Shown piece by piece: positions 25,431 through 36,492 of a stretch of DNA of 64,000 nt. Below the pieces are notes generated by a model. The model had not been told where the DNA came from. It ran no database searches and saw only the letters and a list, made by a program, of their open reading frames with translations. The translations under genes were made by a program, and so were the position numbers. Source of the stretch: Macrotrachela quadricornifera (taxonomy: Eukaryota > Rotifera > Eurotatoria > Philodinida > Philodinidae); assembly GCA_022393335.1 (NCBI GenBank), contig JAJEKB010021738.1:1-64000 (forward strand), in the 5' to 3' direction. Position 1 is the first letter of the stretch, and the number at the start of each line of letters is the position of its first letter.

Positions 25431-27572
25431 TATTTCATCTAAAATTCTCATTTTGAACGTATTGTTAGAATATCGATATAATAAGAAAAAAATAGATTAT
25501 ATGTAACTAATAATTTCATCATGTATTCACTTTGTAAACATTGTATGTAGAGGTATAGGCCATGTGGCTCAGTCACCGTCATTGACGATGGCATCGGTTT
25601 ACATTTCTAATTGTATGAAATGGAAAATCTGCATTACTATGAATAGGAAATATTGATATAACTACACTTTATATCAATATATTTTAATTTAGACTAAAAT
25701 AATAAAACAATATTTGATTTTCAATCGTTCAGTATTGTACAATCGTTTCAAATATTAAATTAAATGAAGATTTCATTTATTTATAAATGAAGATTTCATT
25801 TATTTATAAATGAAATCTTGTTGAAAAATATTCATCGGTATTAATATTAAGTAAAGAAATATTATATAATATAGTTATTGTCAAACATGATATGACTTTT
25901 TTTTATTGTGTATGACATCTATTGAAAAGTCTCTCGGTATTTAACCTTTTGGTTACCGTTGTCTTCAAATTAAAGATAAAATAGAAGAAGGAAAATATTC
26001 TTTTATGTTCTGTCATATCGGTTAATCGGTTGAATACGCTAGGGAGAGATATTTTTTAATTTTTCTAATCTATCGAACAGAACGAAAGAATTTGTCGGCA
26101 TCCAGAAGGTTAACGCATAAAAGTTTTGTTGGTTTGTTTATAATCCTTAATTTTATCTTGTCGTTTGTATATATCTTTTTTCATTATTGTTGAAAATTTT
26201 TTTTGAATTGAAAATGTCATGAATAAATTCAATTGGTATTTCATTTTTATGGCTAAATATTAATTTGCTTACTTTTAGTAAATGAACTTTGTATGGTTTA
26301 TGATTATGATTTATTAAATCGATATCTTGTTCTTCAATCTTTAATTTACTTAAATAATATTTCAAATAATTGTGTTCATCTCACATGATCATCAACATAG
26401 TCTATTAGAAGACTAATTTGTTAATCAAGATGAAACTATTTTGGATGTTTTAGTTGATAAAATTGCTTATATTCTTTATCTACCACAATCAAATATTTCT
26501 GTGTTTAAAAATTCACATTCAAAAGATTTTTGTTTATTATTATTCAACAAAAAAAAACAAAGAAAGAAAATTCATTTTTAATTAATAATTTTAGATTCTT
26601 ATGTTTGTCCAATAATACGAGTATCATCCATCTGTATCATCTTCAAATGGAATGAATTATTAATGCAGTGCACAGCACAGTATTTATGTATTCCTTCGTG
26701 AAGTTTTTTTTAAACCTTCGTATTTGACGTACACATCAAAAGTTGTCATTTGTGTCACGATGATCTCGACAACGAAAAATCAGAAAAAAAAATTTTAATG
26801 CGATATGAAAGTACCGAGATCAAATCGTGAAAATTCGTTTTTTAGTTTTCATTAAGCTGAATGGTTGAGCTACAAATAATTTAGGAAAAAGATGAATTTG
26901 AAAGATTTTATGCTTGAATAATTAAAATAAAGCTAGCAAGACAAGTTAGTCATCACTATCTGCAAACAACTGTTTTTGATTATATATTTCAGCTGACTGT
27001 TGATAATGAATGAGTTACTTAAAATAGTTAATCGATCATTTGATAATGTTTTATTAGAAGCAAATTGATAAGTATTGATGGAGTTCTCGTAATGAGGAAT
27101 TCCGTTATATCTGCACTTTGAATTTCTTCTCGCTTTCGATCAGCTGATTGATCAAAATATAAATTTTTCGACAATATCGATAGATAAGAAATCTAACTTG
27201 GTAAAACCTAAAGAAGTTGTCGACCACATCTTTCGTTCGTATTTAACCATTCAAACAAATATTCATTTTGGACGAATTACTGATTTTTCGATAATCGATA
27301 CTCTCGACTTCACATCGCATTTCATATTTGAGTAAAACTCGAATACCATCTAGTTAATTAATAGATTTTATTTGATTCACTTAAAGTAAGTTTTTCATTG
27401 TTTATTTAATTCCATCATTATCTGGCTGTCATCTATATACAGTTGGATTATCGTTATCAAACAAATATAGAATATTAAATAAAAAGAATTTGACTTCATC
27501 GATCATCCGATATAATTAAATTAAATGTAAGAAAAAGAAAAGAGAAAAAATCTGGAATTAATTTTATTAGTT
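25431..27572. other. AT-rich region with unreadable gene debris
   Basis: A tandem duplication of a 23-base ATGAAGATTTCATTTATTTA-type unit lies at about 25765-25815. A minus frame at 26153-26365 and a plus frame at about 26420-26550 (reading DETILDVLVDKIAYILYLPQ) look coding in composition but are short, broken and unrecognised. Confidence 0.35.
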
Positions 27573-27922
27573 GTGACGAAAACTGTTGGAGATATTTTTA
27601 TATTACAAATAGATGAAAATAAAGTTTTGTCTGAAAATAATATATCTAGAGAATTTCATAAGATTCATCTTCATATTCTTTCATCAACATTTAATAACTA
27701 TATTAGTAATCATAGTCAATTAACATTTATTTGTTTATTAAATTTAAATTCTTGTTTTTTTTTTATATTTACACGTGATAAATATCAATTTAATCAATGC
27801 ATTATTTTATCATCATCATTAAATCAATAGAATATTATTTATTTACAATTAATTTAATTTCTTTACCAATAAATCAAAATGAATCAATTTTAATATTAAT
27901 TATTCAATATTCGTTTTATTGA
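27573..27922 (+). pseudogene. Broken unrecognised gene, 3' part
   Basis: A frame of about 85 residues (GDIFILQIDENKVLSENNIS...) ends at 27830. A second frame resumes at once and reads INLISLPINQNESILILI before a TGA near 27921. The second part is shared with bases 1-55 of the window, with few changes between copies. The switch of frame and the lack of a convincing start suggest decay. No family recognised. Domain identity unknown. Confidence 0.35.
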
Positions 27923-28185
27923 AATAAATATTTTATATCAAATTGAATTAGTAATGTTTATTGAATTGAAATTTTATGAATTAATCAAATCTAACAACGA
28001 TTATGAATTACCATGACGATGAGATTTCTGTGGTGCTATTTGCTTCAAAACATCATGTATATTAAAAATCTGATTTTGTTTTGAAGATTTTCGTTTTTAT
28101 TCTAATTTAGATGGGAGATATTAGATTAACTTGAACAAAAACAAGCACTATTAAACAAAAAAATTTTATCATATACAATTGGTTA
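27866..28185. repeat. Duplicated segment, partner of 1-336
   Basis: Near-identical to the window start, with a few substitutions and indels in T-runs. It ends exactly where the GGGCC-rich element starts. Confidence 0.75.
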
Positions 28186-29007
28186 ACAGGCTTCGAAACG
28201 GGCCGCCCAGCCCGATGGCCCGATACACCAAAAAAGGCCCAACCTGTCGGGTCGGGCGGGCCTTAACAGAACAGACCGGTGGGCCGGGCGGGCCGAAATT
28301 TTTGTCGGGCCGCCCGGCCCGAAGTTTATCTGGTTTTTGAAGATTTCTCACGTAGAAAAAATAAAAAAGCTAATTTTAAAAGCGACGATTGTAGTTTATG
28401 TTTTTTCTTGAATTTTATTCTGAAATTTTGACTTCCAATATTTTTGTCGAACTTTTCATGTGAATAAGTACCGCATACAGTATTGTATTAGATTTTGACA
28501 TATATATTCCACTTCGAAAGACAATGTGAGTCGAAATTTATTGATGTAAAATTACCTTTATTTCGATAAGAGTTAATTAATTTATAGATAAAAATAGATT
28601 AAAACTTTGCTGTTTTGGGACGAGTAAAATCTGTTGTTTAGGTTTGGCACGTTAGCTGGTCCCCCATGAGAAAAAATTGTATTTGTTCTACGTCCACTTT
28701 TTATATTTTTAATTTTAAATAAACTATTATTTTTGAAGTGTATTACGTTTACAACCACAAAAATAAGTTTCAAATATAAGTTACATGGTTTTTCTCATGC
28801 AACATATAATTCATTTATCTCTCTTCAACAAAATGCTTCCAATCAGAATAAGCAGCCATGACCGGTTTCGATCTTACTAAAGGGTTTCATCAGATGTCTT
28901 CATTCGAATTCATCTTATCATACAATTTTAATACTGTCTCATCTATTTTGTAGCGGTCGATTGCAGTTTCATCGTCGTTTTATGATGATGAATTTGAATA
29001 AAGTCAT

Positions 29008-29078
29008 TTAATCCATTCGCGGCGGGTGTCCCATATATGGGACGGTGAGGTAAAAAATCCCGCCGCGAATGGAGTTAA
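29008..29078. mobile_element. Miniature TTAA-flanked hairpin element
   Basis: Only 71 bases including flanks: TTAA, then CCATTCGCGGCGGG, a small inner hairpin TGTCCCATATATGGGACG, then CCCGCCGCGAATGG and TTAA. TTAA duplications are the mark of the piggyBac superfamily. No coding capacity. Confidence 0.6.
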
Positions 29079-29279
29079 TGAGACTCTTAAGCAAGGTTGA
29101 AATTGATCATGGTGCTTATTCTGATTGAAACGCGATGTTTTTTTGCGATTTTATTATACCCACTGCGTCATATGAGATTCTATCAAGAACTAGAATGCTT
29201 CTTTACATTCTATCGAAGCGTTCTAATAGTTCAAATGTAGTGAGTTAGTTGCGTCTAGCAAATTCTAGCGTTAGATATT

Positions 29280-29430
29280 CTATGCTGCGCGGGCATCATA
29301 TATGATGCACCGAACAGCCAACATGTTAAGATATTCTATACTGCAGATGTAACATATGTAGTGCATGGATGTCTCAGTCAAAACCATCGTGTACTACATA
29401 TGGTGTACCGGACAATCAACATGTTAAGGA
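29280..29430. repeat. Degenerate tandem repeats
   Basis: Three imperfect copies of a unit with CATATATGATGCACCG...ACATGTTAAG, each containing a short palindrome around ATATAT or ACATATGT. Confidence 0.5.
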
Positions 29431-30299
29431 TGATTTTATTGACTTTATCTTTTTTTATTCATTTTACCGTGATGTATCGCGAAACATCTGTACGGATCAT
29501 GCATCTCTCAATCGATATTAATGAGAAATCTTTACTATGGGAAAATTGTACATCTTTCATGTAAAGAATAAATGAAAATAACGTTTCTTGTGATTAATGC
29601 CACTCGTCCTCACGCAAGTACGAATAAACTATCCGTTGTATTAAATGACATGAATGCTATTCAAATATAGAAGCCTTGACAATATACTTATTATAAGAGA
29701 ATAAGCTACGAATAGTAGTCAATCTTACTTTTTTAGATTGATCCGTAAATATTCCACTTCAGAGTGTTCTTAGTAACAAATTACAACTTTCATGAAACTG
29801 AACTAGAAAAGGCGTCTTACTTTTTCAGTTCAATGGATATTTCAAATTATCTTTTATGCTGTTTACGCGAGTGTTAACTTCTGTCTGCTTTTATTCAACT
29901 CATGATCACCATGAAGATAAATCTTTTACAGCGCTTGAATAAACTACAAGAATAATCGTTACTTTTCGTAGCGAAAGCTTTTTTGAAAACAAGATATCCT
30001 TAAAACAGTGTCGGGCCAAACCGGGCCGGGCCGATCCTTTAAAGAATAGAAGTTGGGCCGGGCGGGCATGTTCAATACATAACCCGGTGTGGACCGGGTC
30101 GGGCCATCAAAAACTGGCCCAATTTCGAGACCTGTTACCTTCTAGCTTGAAACAAAAATGTCTAATGCTTTTACGTCAGCTTCTTTCTTATTTTGTACCA
30201 GATGGACGTTTCTACAGCTAATAATATGACTGTATTTAAAAATATATATATTGGTATTTATCTGAAACATTTATGCACTTAACATAATTAAATCAGTAA

Positions 30300-30535
30300 A
30301 AAGAAAACTCCTCGGGGAGTCTCTAGATAGGGATACCCTAGGAAGTTTTTAATTTTCTCCCTACTCTCTAAAAATTGGGGAATCCTTAGCAGTTTCATAG
30401 GAAATCCCTAGGGAGTATTTCTAATTTAGGAATTCCCTGGGGAATAGCGTGGTGACTCCCTCTGGACTCACCAGAGATTTTAAAGATTTCAAGTGACTCC
30501 CTGGGGATCCTTGGGGGAGAGTGGTCTAGAGATAT
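30300..30535. repeat. CCCTAGGGA-type palindromic repeats
   Basis: Repeated short palindromes (AATCCCTAGGGAGT, CCCTGGGGA) in an otherwise AT-rich stretch just before the second segmental duplication. Possibly subterminal repeats of an element whose other end was not found. Confidence 0.4.
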
Positions 30536-31767
30536 TTGTAACGTATTATCTCATTCATTCTGATAGATTTATTAGATTGCAATAATTTCTGATAGATTTT
30601 TGTAAACTTCAATAAATCTATTTTACAATTTATTAGTGCTCATCAGGATGCATCAAGATTTACTGGGGTCTACATTATCTTCTTTTATTAAAAAACAGTG
30701 TAGTTTGATAAACTATTCTGGATATAGATGTACTCTAAACAATGTTAATAGATCTTAATGTATTTTTGCGAATTATCATAACTTTTGATTAATTTTGGTG
30801 TCGTTGAATGAATCGGCTCTAGAATCCATAGGATCCAAAAATTCAAGATCTACTTTTCCTTCTTATCTCGAACAACTTTGATTTCGAAAGATGACATCAA
30901 AAATAGTGCAACAAATTGACTTTTCTGCACTCATAAATCCTAACAATTTCGACTGATGGTAGACTCCATAACTCTATTAAATAGATAGTATACAATATTT
31001 TAAATAGCACATTGTTTTACAACTGTCGATACTTTATCATTTAATATATTAGGTGGAAAAAAATTCTGCAATGTATAGAAATATAATCCTAGTAAGCATT
31101 TTTGCAACCACTTATGACTATTTATTTAATAGTAGGTAGATAATTTTCAAAAATCTATCCAAAATAATTTTACTATAAAACATCCAAATGAACTAAAAAT
31201 TTGGATTAGGGCAGTTTTAGATCATAACTACTCAACTGAACATAAAAAACAAAAATAAAAATTTTGACCAGGATTTCGTATACAAAAACAACTATTGATA
31301 CTCTCATAGACTCTGTCGAAATAATGAAGAAAATAATTCATTTCGAATGTTTATACTTTATATGCTTTCAAGCAATGTTTTATCTAGATTTTATTTTTCG
31401 GGTAGGCAAAGAGAAATTTCAGCTGGAGAGTGCCTATTCAGGCCACTCAATTGATAAATCGATATGTATACTTTCGGGTGGGCGGCGCCCATTCAATCCA
31501 TCTAGTCAATAAATCACTGAGTTGAAGTATATTTTGATTCGGAATAAATAAAATATTATTCTCATTTTCTTGATCTAAAATATTATTTATCCATGGACCT
31601 ATTTTTAAATCGATAGACTAATAATCAAACTCTTCTTTGTCGAACTATAGCAAAAAGACTATTCTTCATATTATATTCATTTTATTTTATTTGATTAGTA
31701 CAATTCATCATCTCGTATTATTTGATTTTATCGAAAAAAGTTTCAACAAAAAAAACAACAAAAACAT

Positions 31768-33577
31768 TTATAATGAAGGAAAATATTGATGAAAATTATT
31801 TGAAGGTACAAACGGCCCTTCAATATGAAGAGCGGTCAATTTACTACAAGTGATACGTGTTCCATCATTGGTGAAGTTATTAGTAACCAGTATGAGAGAT
31901 TCATAGCCAATACGAAGATCCAATAAACGAGGTAAATAGCAGAATTTATTGGAAAGAAATTGTTTAGCATAATCTACATGAGCATGATGAAGGCATAGGA
32001 AAACAAGATGAGAAAATATTATACATTTTTGCATTTGTTGCTTGCGTTTTTGCGGTTCATAATTAAATATATACAACTTTTTCAATAGAGGAAAACTTTG
32101 AGAGATGATTTCAAAGAAAGTATGTTGAAAAGAACGAAAGTCAATCATTTTCAACGTTATAACATTATCAAATAAACCACCTTGAAAAGAATTAGTTAAA
32201 TTAAAAAGAATTTTGAATTGGTATGGAAGTGAATAGATATGACATCTACTTTCGAATTCATATGGAAATGGATTTTTTTGGCGATATCTCCTGTTTTTTC
32301 TTGAAAATGTTTCAACTTGTGAATAAACTGGTCCATATTCTTCTCCAATGAAAGTACGTTGAATATCTTCATTCGATAAAAGAGCAAAATCAATGCTACC
32401 TTCGAATACATATGTGTCTATATTGAAAATAAATTTTTTTAATCGTGGCATATAAATAAGAATTGAATCATATAATTCAATTCCATCAATATAATGTTCT
32501 CCAAATCTTAATATTGATAGAAATAACACTAGTTCTTCAAGATTTATCATTCGTTGAAGTAATGGAATAATCAGATTATCATAACACTGTACACGTCGAT
32601 ATGACGTTAATGAAAAGTGTTTTAATTTGGGAAGCTTTTTCTATGAAAGAAAAAGGATATAATACATACTTATATTTATTGAATTCACTATTTTTTTTTC
32701 TCGAAGAACAATAATTAATAATTATACTCACTGTATTATCTATAGTTCTTGCTGTATATACGATTTCTTGAACATACAAAATCAATTTTGTTAAACAGTT
32801 AAGACGTCCATCAAGTAAATAAAGACAATCATCGAAAGTGTCTATATCAATTATCAATTCAGTTAAAGTTGATGATGTACAATTCATTGATGATATCCAA
32901 AAAGGAATAATTTTTGATCGATCATAGAATTCATGAAAATTTAACTTGATTAACCGTTTACATAAAGATAAAATCGAAGCAAATATATAAGCAGAATTTC
33001 TAGAAATTGATAGTGTTCTGTTACATTTAAAATCAATTTTAAGACATGTAATTTGTTCACTAAGAAATCTTCGAAGTGTTGTATTATCTTCGATTGAGAA
33101 ATAAAAAAAAAGAAAGAAAAACATTATTAAAATAATTTCATTATTGTGTTAATTGAAGTAAATATAATTAAATAGTTTACCTGTTAGGTATTTGAAAAGT
33201 ACTTCGTCTGTACAATCTACAAGTGTTAAAGAGTAAAGTTGAGGATAATTGATAGTATGAAGAACACGTTCGATTGAATTTTGTTCAACAATAAGTTCAG
33301 TTACTTGATGATGAAATTGAGGTAAGATATTTTTACATATTTTATCAAGAACATTATTTTCTATTGAATAGATACGATTATAATATGATTTCATCATCAT
33401 AGAAGTCAAATCAAGATTATGAATATAAAATGAATCAAATATTAATTGATCAAAACGTTGAGTAACGTGCACAAATGAATAGAGAACATCGACCATATGT
33501 AGTTTTTTAAAAATTATCAATAAAATTTCATTGGGTAAATCAAGTATATTGAGACGTTTTTTATTTGAAATATTCAT
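31768..33577 (-). CDS. F-box protein, copy 2 (three exons)
   Basis: Exons 33577-33181, 33087-32732 and 32640-31768, with the same splice sites and 541-residue length as copy 1. Exon 1 differs from copy 1 by two residues of the first 130 (Q-I to Q-F and L-R-L to L-T-L), while exon 3 carries about 25 substitutions, mostly near its C-terminus. The F-box is unchanged, so Skp1 binding should be kept, while the probable substrate-binding leucine-rich part is diverging. No stop or frameshift is present in either copy, unlike the neighbouring importin pseudogene. Confidence 0.85.
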
Positions 33578-34649
33578 ATCTAATTCATTGATTTACAGAG
33601 TATTCATTTCTATATACATACATATCTATTTTTCTCATTGCCGTCGGAGAAAACAATGAAGGATAAATATTCGTGTCGTGCAATAATAATCAATGGTGAA
33701 CAAATGATGTTATTTTTCTGTATGTGGAACATTCTCTTTTTTCTATTAACCAATCATTCGTTGACTGAACATTCTTTTGCCACAATATTTGTCATGTTTT
33801 ATATAAATTTTGATAATACACAAGTAATATTTTGACCTTAATGGCTTTTTTTTAAATAAATAACAAAAATAAAGTACGAAAAACTAAAAAGAAAAAGACA
33901 AAAGGGACATATTCAATTGATGCCAGATCATTTAATAAGTCTTTCTCAAGGATTAACTAATAAAAAAATTTTAACTTCATCTAATATAGTATTTTATAGC
34001 ATAGTAAACCGACTTTTTAAGAGTAAATAATGTCTATTTTATATAAAAATCAATCAAAAAGTAATTCAATGTGGTTAACCCGCTTGAACCATCGATTTTC
34101 AATAAAAATTATTAAGATGGAATCGCATTGAGCACATGATACAAAACAAAAACATAGGTAGATATGTAGGCCTTTTCTGCATGGCATTATCCGATCAATC
34201 AAACAGACCCTTTAAGTTCATCATTTTCACTGGCACCAACATAAACTAAAGGTAAAGTCTATTAATCGGCTAGAGGTATGAACAAGGTTATTTTGTAAAT
34301 TTCATCTCTTTCCAAAGTACGTAACCAGGATTTCTCCTGAAATTTGGAGTCAACTACACAATTTAACATATGATGAACACCGTTCATGATATTGTGTTTA
34401 GTGACATCATACATGTATCTACGATTGCATAAAAATTTCAACTTATAGCAACACTCCGAATATACGATATGATAAGAAATATTTAAATATAATTTTGTTT
34501 TTTTTCTTTTTACTTAATTATTGTTCTAATGATAACTCCAACATCAACTAATACAAATGTAATAACAAATTATTCTGCTGAAAATATTGGTTAATCTTTA
34601 TATTTTTACTATTTGTAAAAATACTTTTCTATTTGAAATAGAACGAATA

Positions 34650-35000
34650 ATCATAATGATTTTTATTTTCCAACATCTCAATTATCAACTAAACGTCATC
34701 AACAATTGAATACTATTCTTAAAAGTTTAGAATATTCTAAATCAGCTTGGGATTTTTCATGGAAATTTTTAGATATAAATAAATCTTCAAGTATTCAATT
34801 TTTTGGTGCTATTGCTCTTTCTAATAAAACTTCTAAACATTTGTATGTTGTTTACTATCTATAATTATTGATTTTCATATTTGTTAAATTGTTTAGATCA
34901 GAATTAGAGGATAATCAAATGTGAGAATTATCTCATCAACTAATTCAGCGATTCATTTTATATATTTCAATTAATTCAAAACAAATAATTACTAAATTAA
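34650..35000 (+). pseudogene. Importin-13 N-terminal pseudo-exons, copy 2
   Basis: The frame from about 34655 reads DFYFPTSQLSTK, then SAWDFSWKFLDINK and SIQFFGAIALSNKTSKH, clearly the N-terminus of importin-13. A GT..TTTAG intron follows, and then ELSHQLIQRFILYIS with a TGA just before it. The same TGA is present in copy 1, so the gene was already dead before the segment was duplicated. Truncated by the end of the duplication. Confidence 0.75.
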
Positions 35001-35816
35001 TGTTGATTTTTTTAAATGAAAACAAGAGAGAAAATAGAAGAAGCGCACTTTTTTCATAGATTTTGCTACAAAATCGTGCTAAATGTTTGACTACAACACA
35101 TATTATTCATCTTAAACTCGTGCAACTTGTCGATCTTGGGTTAATGCTTTGAATTTATGCTTGATATTTGAAAATTCACTGTAAATAACGCACCAGATAG
35201 TCTATGTCCCTAAATTCAGTAAAAAATTGGCGATTAATCGTGATACACCAAAAAGATAATTGTGAGCTGAATCGTAATGAAATCGCCGGTGTTTTCCAAT
35301 TATTTTGACAGTTTTTACAATAAGTCGTATATTCATAGTCGATTTTTGTCGTCTATTTACCCATATTCTATATAATTTCAAGTATCTATACTTAGTTTTC
35401 TCTTATCACATCGAAAACTTTTGTAACTGTTTCAAGTTTACGAATATTTTTATTAATAAAAACAACGTATACATTACTTTGCATGAACAAAAGACGTAAT
35501 AAAAACGAAATTGAAAACATGGTATGCAGCTGTACAAAGTTAAGCGATAGAAAATCTTTAAAAAACGAAGAAAATACAGTAAAACGTTCATATGTGGTAA
35601 TTGATGTTTTCAATTGACTTTTTCTTGAAAACGATTCTACATATAATTGTTTTCGTTCATAAATTAAAAATGTATGAAAAAGAAAATAAATAAAAATTCT
35701 GAACAAAAAGAACAGATCTACATACGATGATAATAGAAGACGTCGTTTACAAAAGAAAGTTCAGTTTTTTTCAATGTAATATATTCTAATGAATTTATCT
35801 AAAACTGGACACGTTG
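35001..35816. other. AT-rich spacer, no gene seen
   Basis: Short overlapping frames on both strands, none credible. Confidence 0.4.
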
Positions 35817-36492
35817 GTGAAGTTAGCGGCAGATCCCAGTTTTGTCAGTGAACATTTGCATATTAACTTGTGTCGAAGTGACTCATTAATGTATCTTATA
35901 CAACTCGACAAGCTCTATGCAATGATGCAATAAAATTTTTCATAGCCAAAAGTATGGTCGAGAAAGTCGCAAAATATTGTATGTTTTCAATAGAATTTTG
36001 GTAACATATCCGAGTAAAAGCTTCCTACATTCATTTTCTTCACTGTATCAATTCTGAAGATGCTTGCGCCCTGTGGAACTCGATAAGTTCTATCCAATGG
36101 CATACTTATATCTTCGATACCTCAAACTGTAATTTTTGGTTCATCAATAACGGTAGAAAAAATTTTGAAAATCATATTTTGAGTTATTGAATATCTGAGT
36201 ATACCATTGGATAGAGCTCATTGAGTTCCACAGGGCACAGGCATCTTCAGAATTGACACAGTAAAGAAAATGAATATAGAAAGCTTTTACTCGAATATGT
36301 TATCAAATTTCTATTGAAAAGACACAATATTTTGCGACTTTCTCGATCATACTTTTGGCTATGAAAAATTTTATTGCACCATTGGATAGAACTCGCTGAG
36401 TTGTATAAGATACATTGATGAGTCACTTCGACACAGGTTAATGTGCAAATGTTCGCTGAAAAAACTCGAGTCTGTCGCTAACTTTAGTAACG
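35817..36492. mobile_element. Foldback palindrome, ~675 bp
   Basis: Arms of roughly 310 bases each (35817-36130 and 36180-36492) are reverse complements with about 10 percent mismatch, with a 50-base centre. Blocks include GAAGTGACTCATTAATGTAT and its complement. No coding capacity. Confidence 0.75.

Larger units (their letters stand above)
28185..30136. mobile_element. GGGCC-rich TIR element, ~1.95 kb
   Basis: The left end reads AACAGGCTTCGAAACGGGCC and the right end is its imperfect inverse (GGCCCAATTTCGAGACCTGTT). Both ends are packed with GGGCC/GGCCC repeats over about 130 bases, in sharp contrast with the AT-rich surroundings. The interior is AT-rich and has no transposase. The window contains a related 'other side' at base 325, where the same flank continues into a different element. 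Target duplication not clear. Confidence 0.7.
30540..35000. repeat. Segmental duplication, copy 2 (partner 11230-16300)
   Basis: Collinear with copy 1. It breaks off within the second importin-13 pseudo-exon at about 35000, so copy 1 has the longer version of the locus. The spacer downstream of the F-box gene has diverged far more than the exons. Confidence 0.85.

Noticed and set aside
28169..28351. Minus-strand frame rich in GPP/RPA
   Set aside because: Produced by the GGGCC repeats at the end of the TIR element.
35305..35706. Overlapping short frames on both strands
   Set aside because: Low-complexity AT-rich sequence with no family features.
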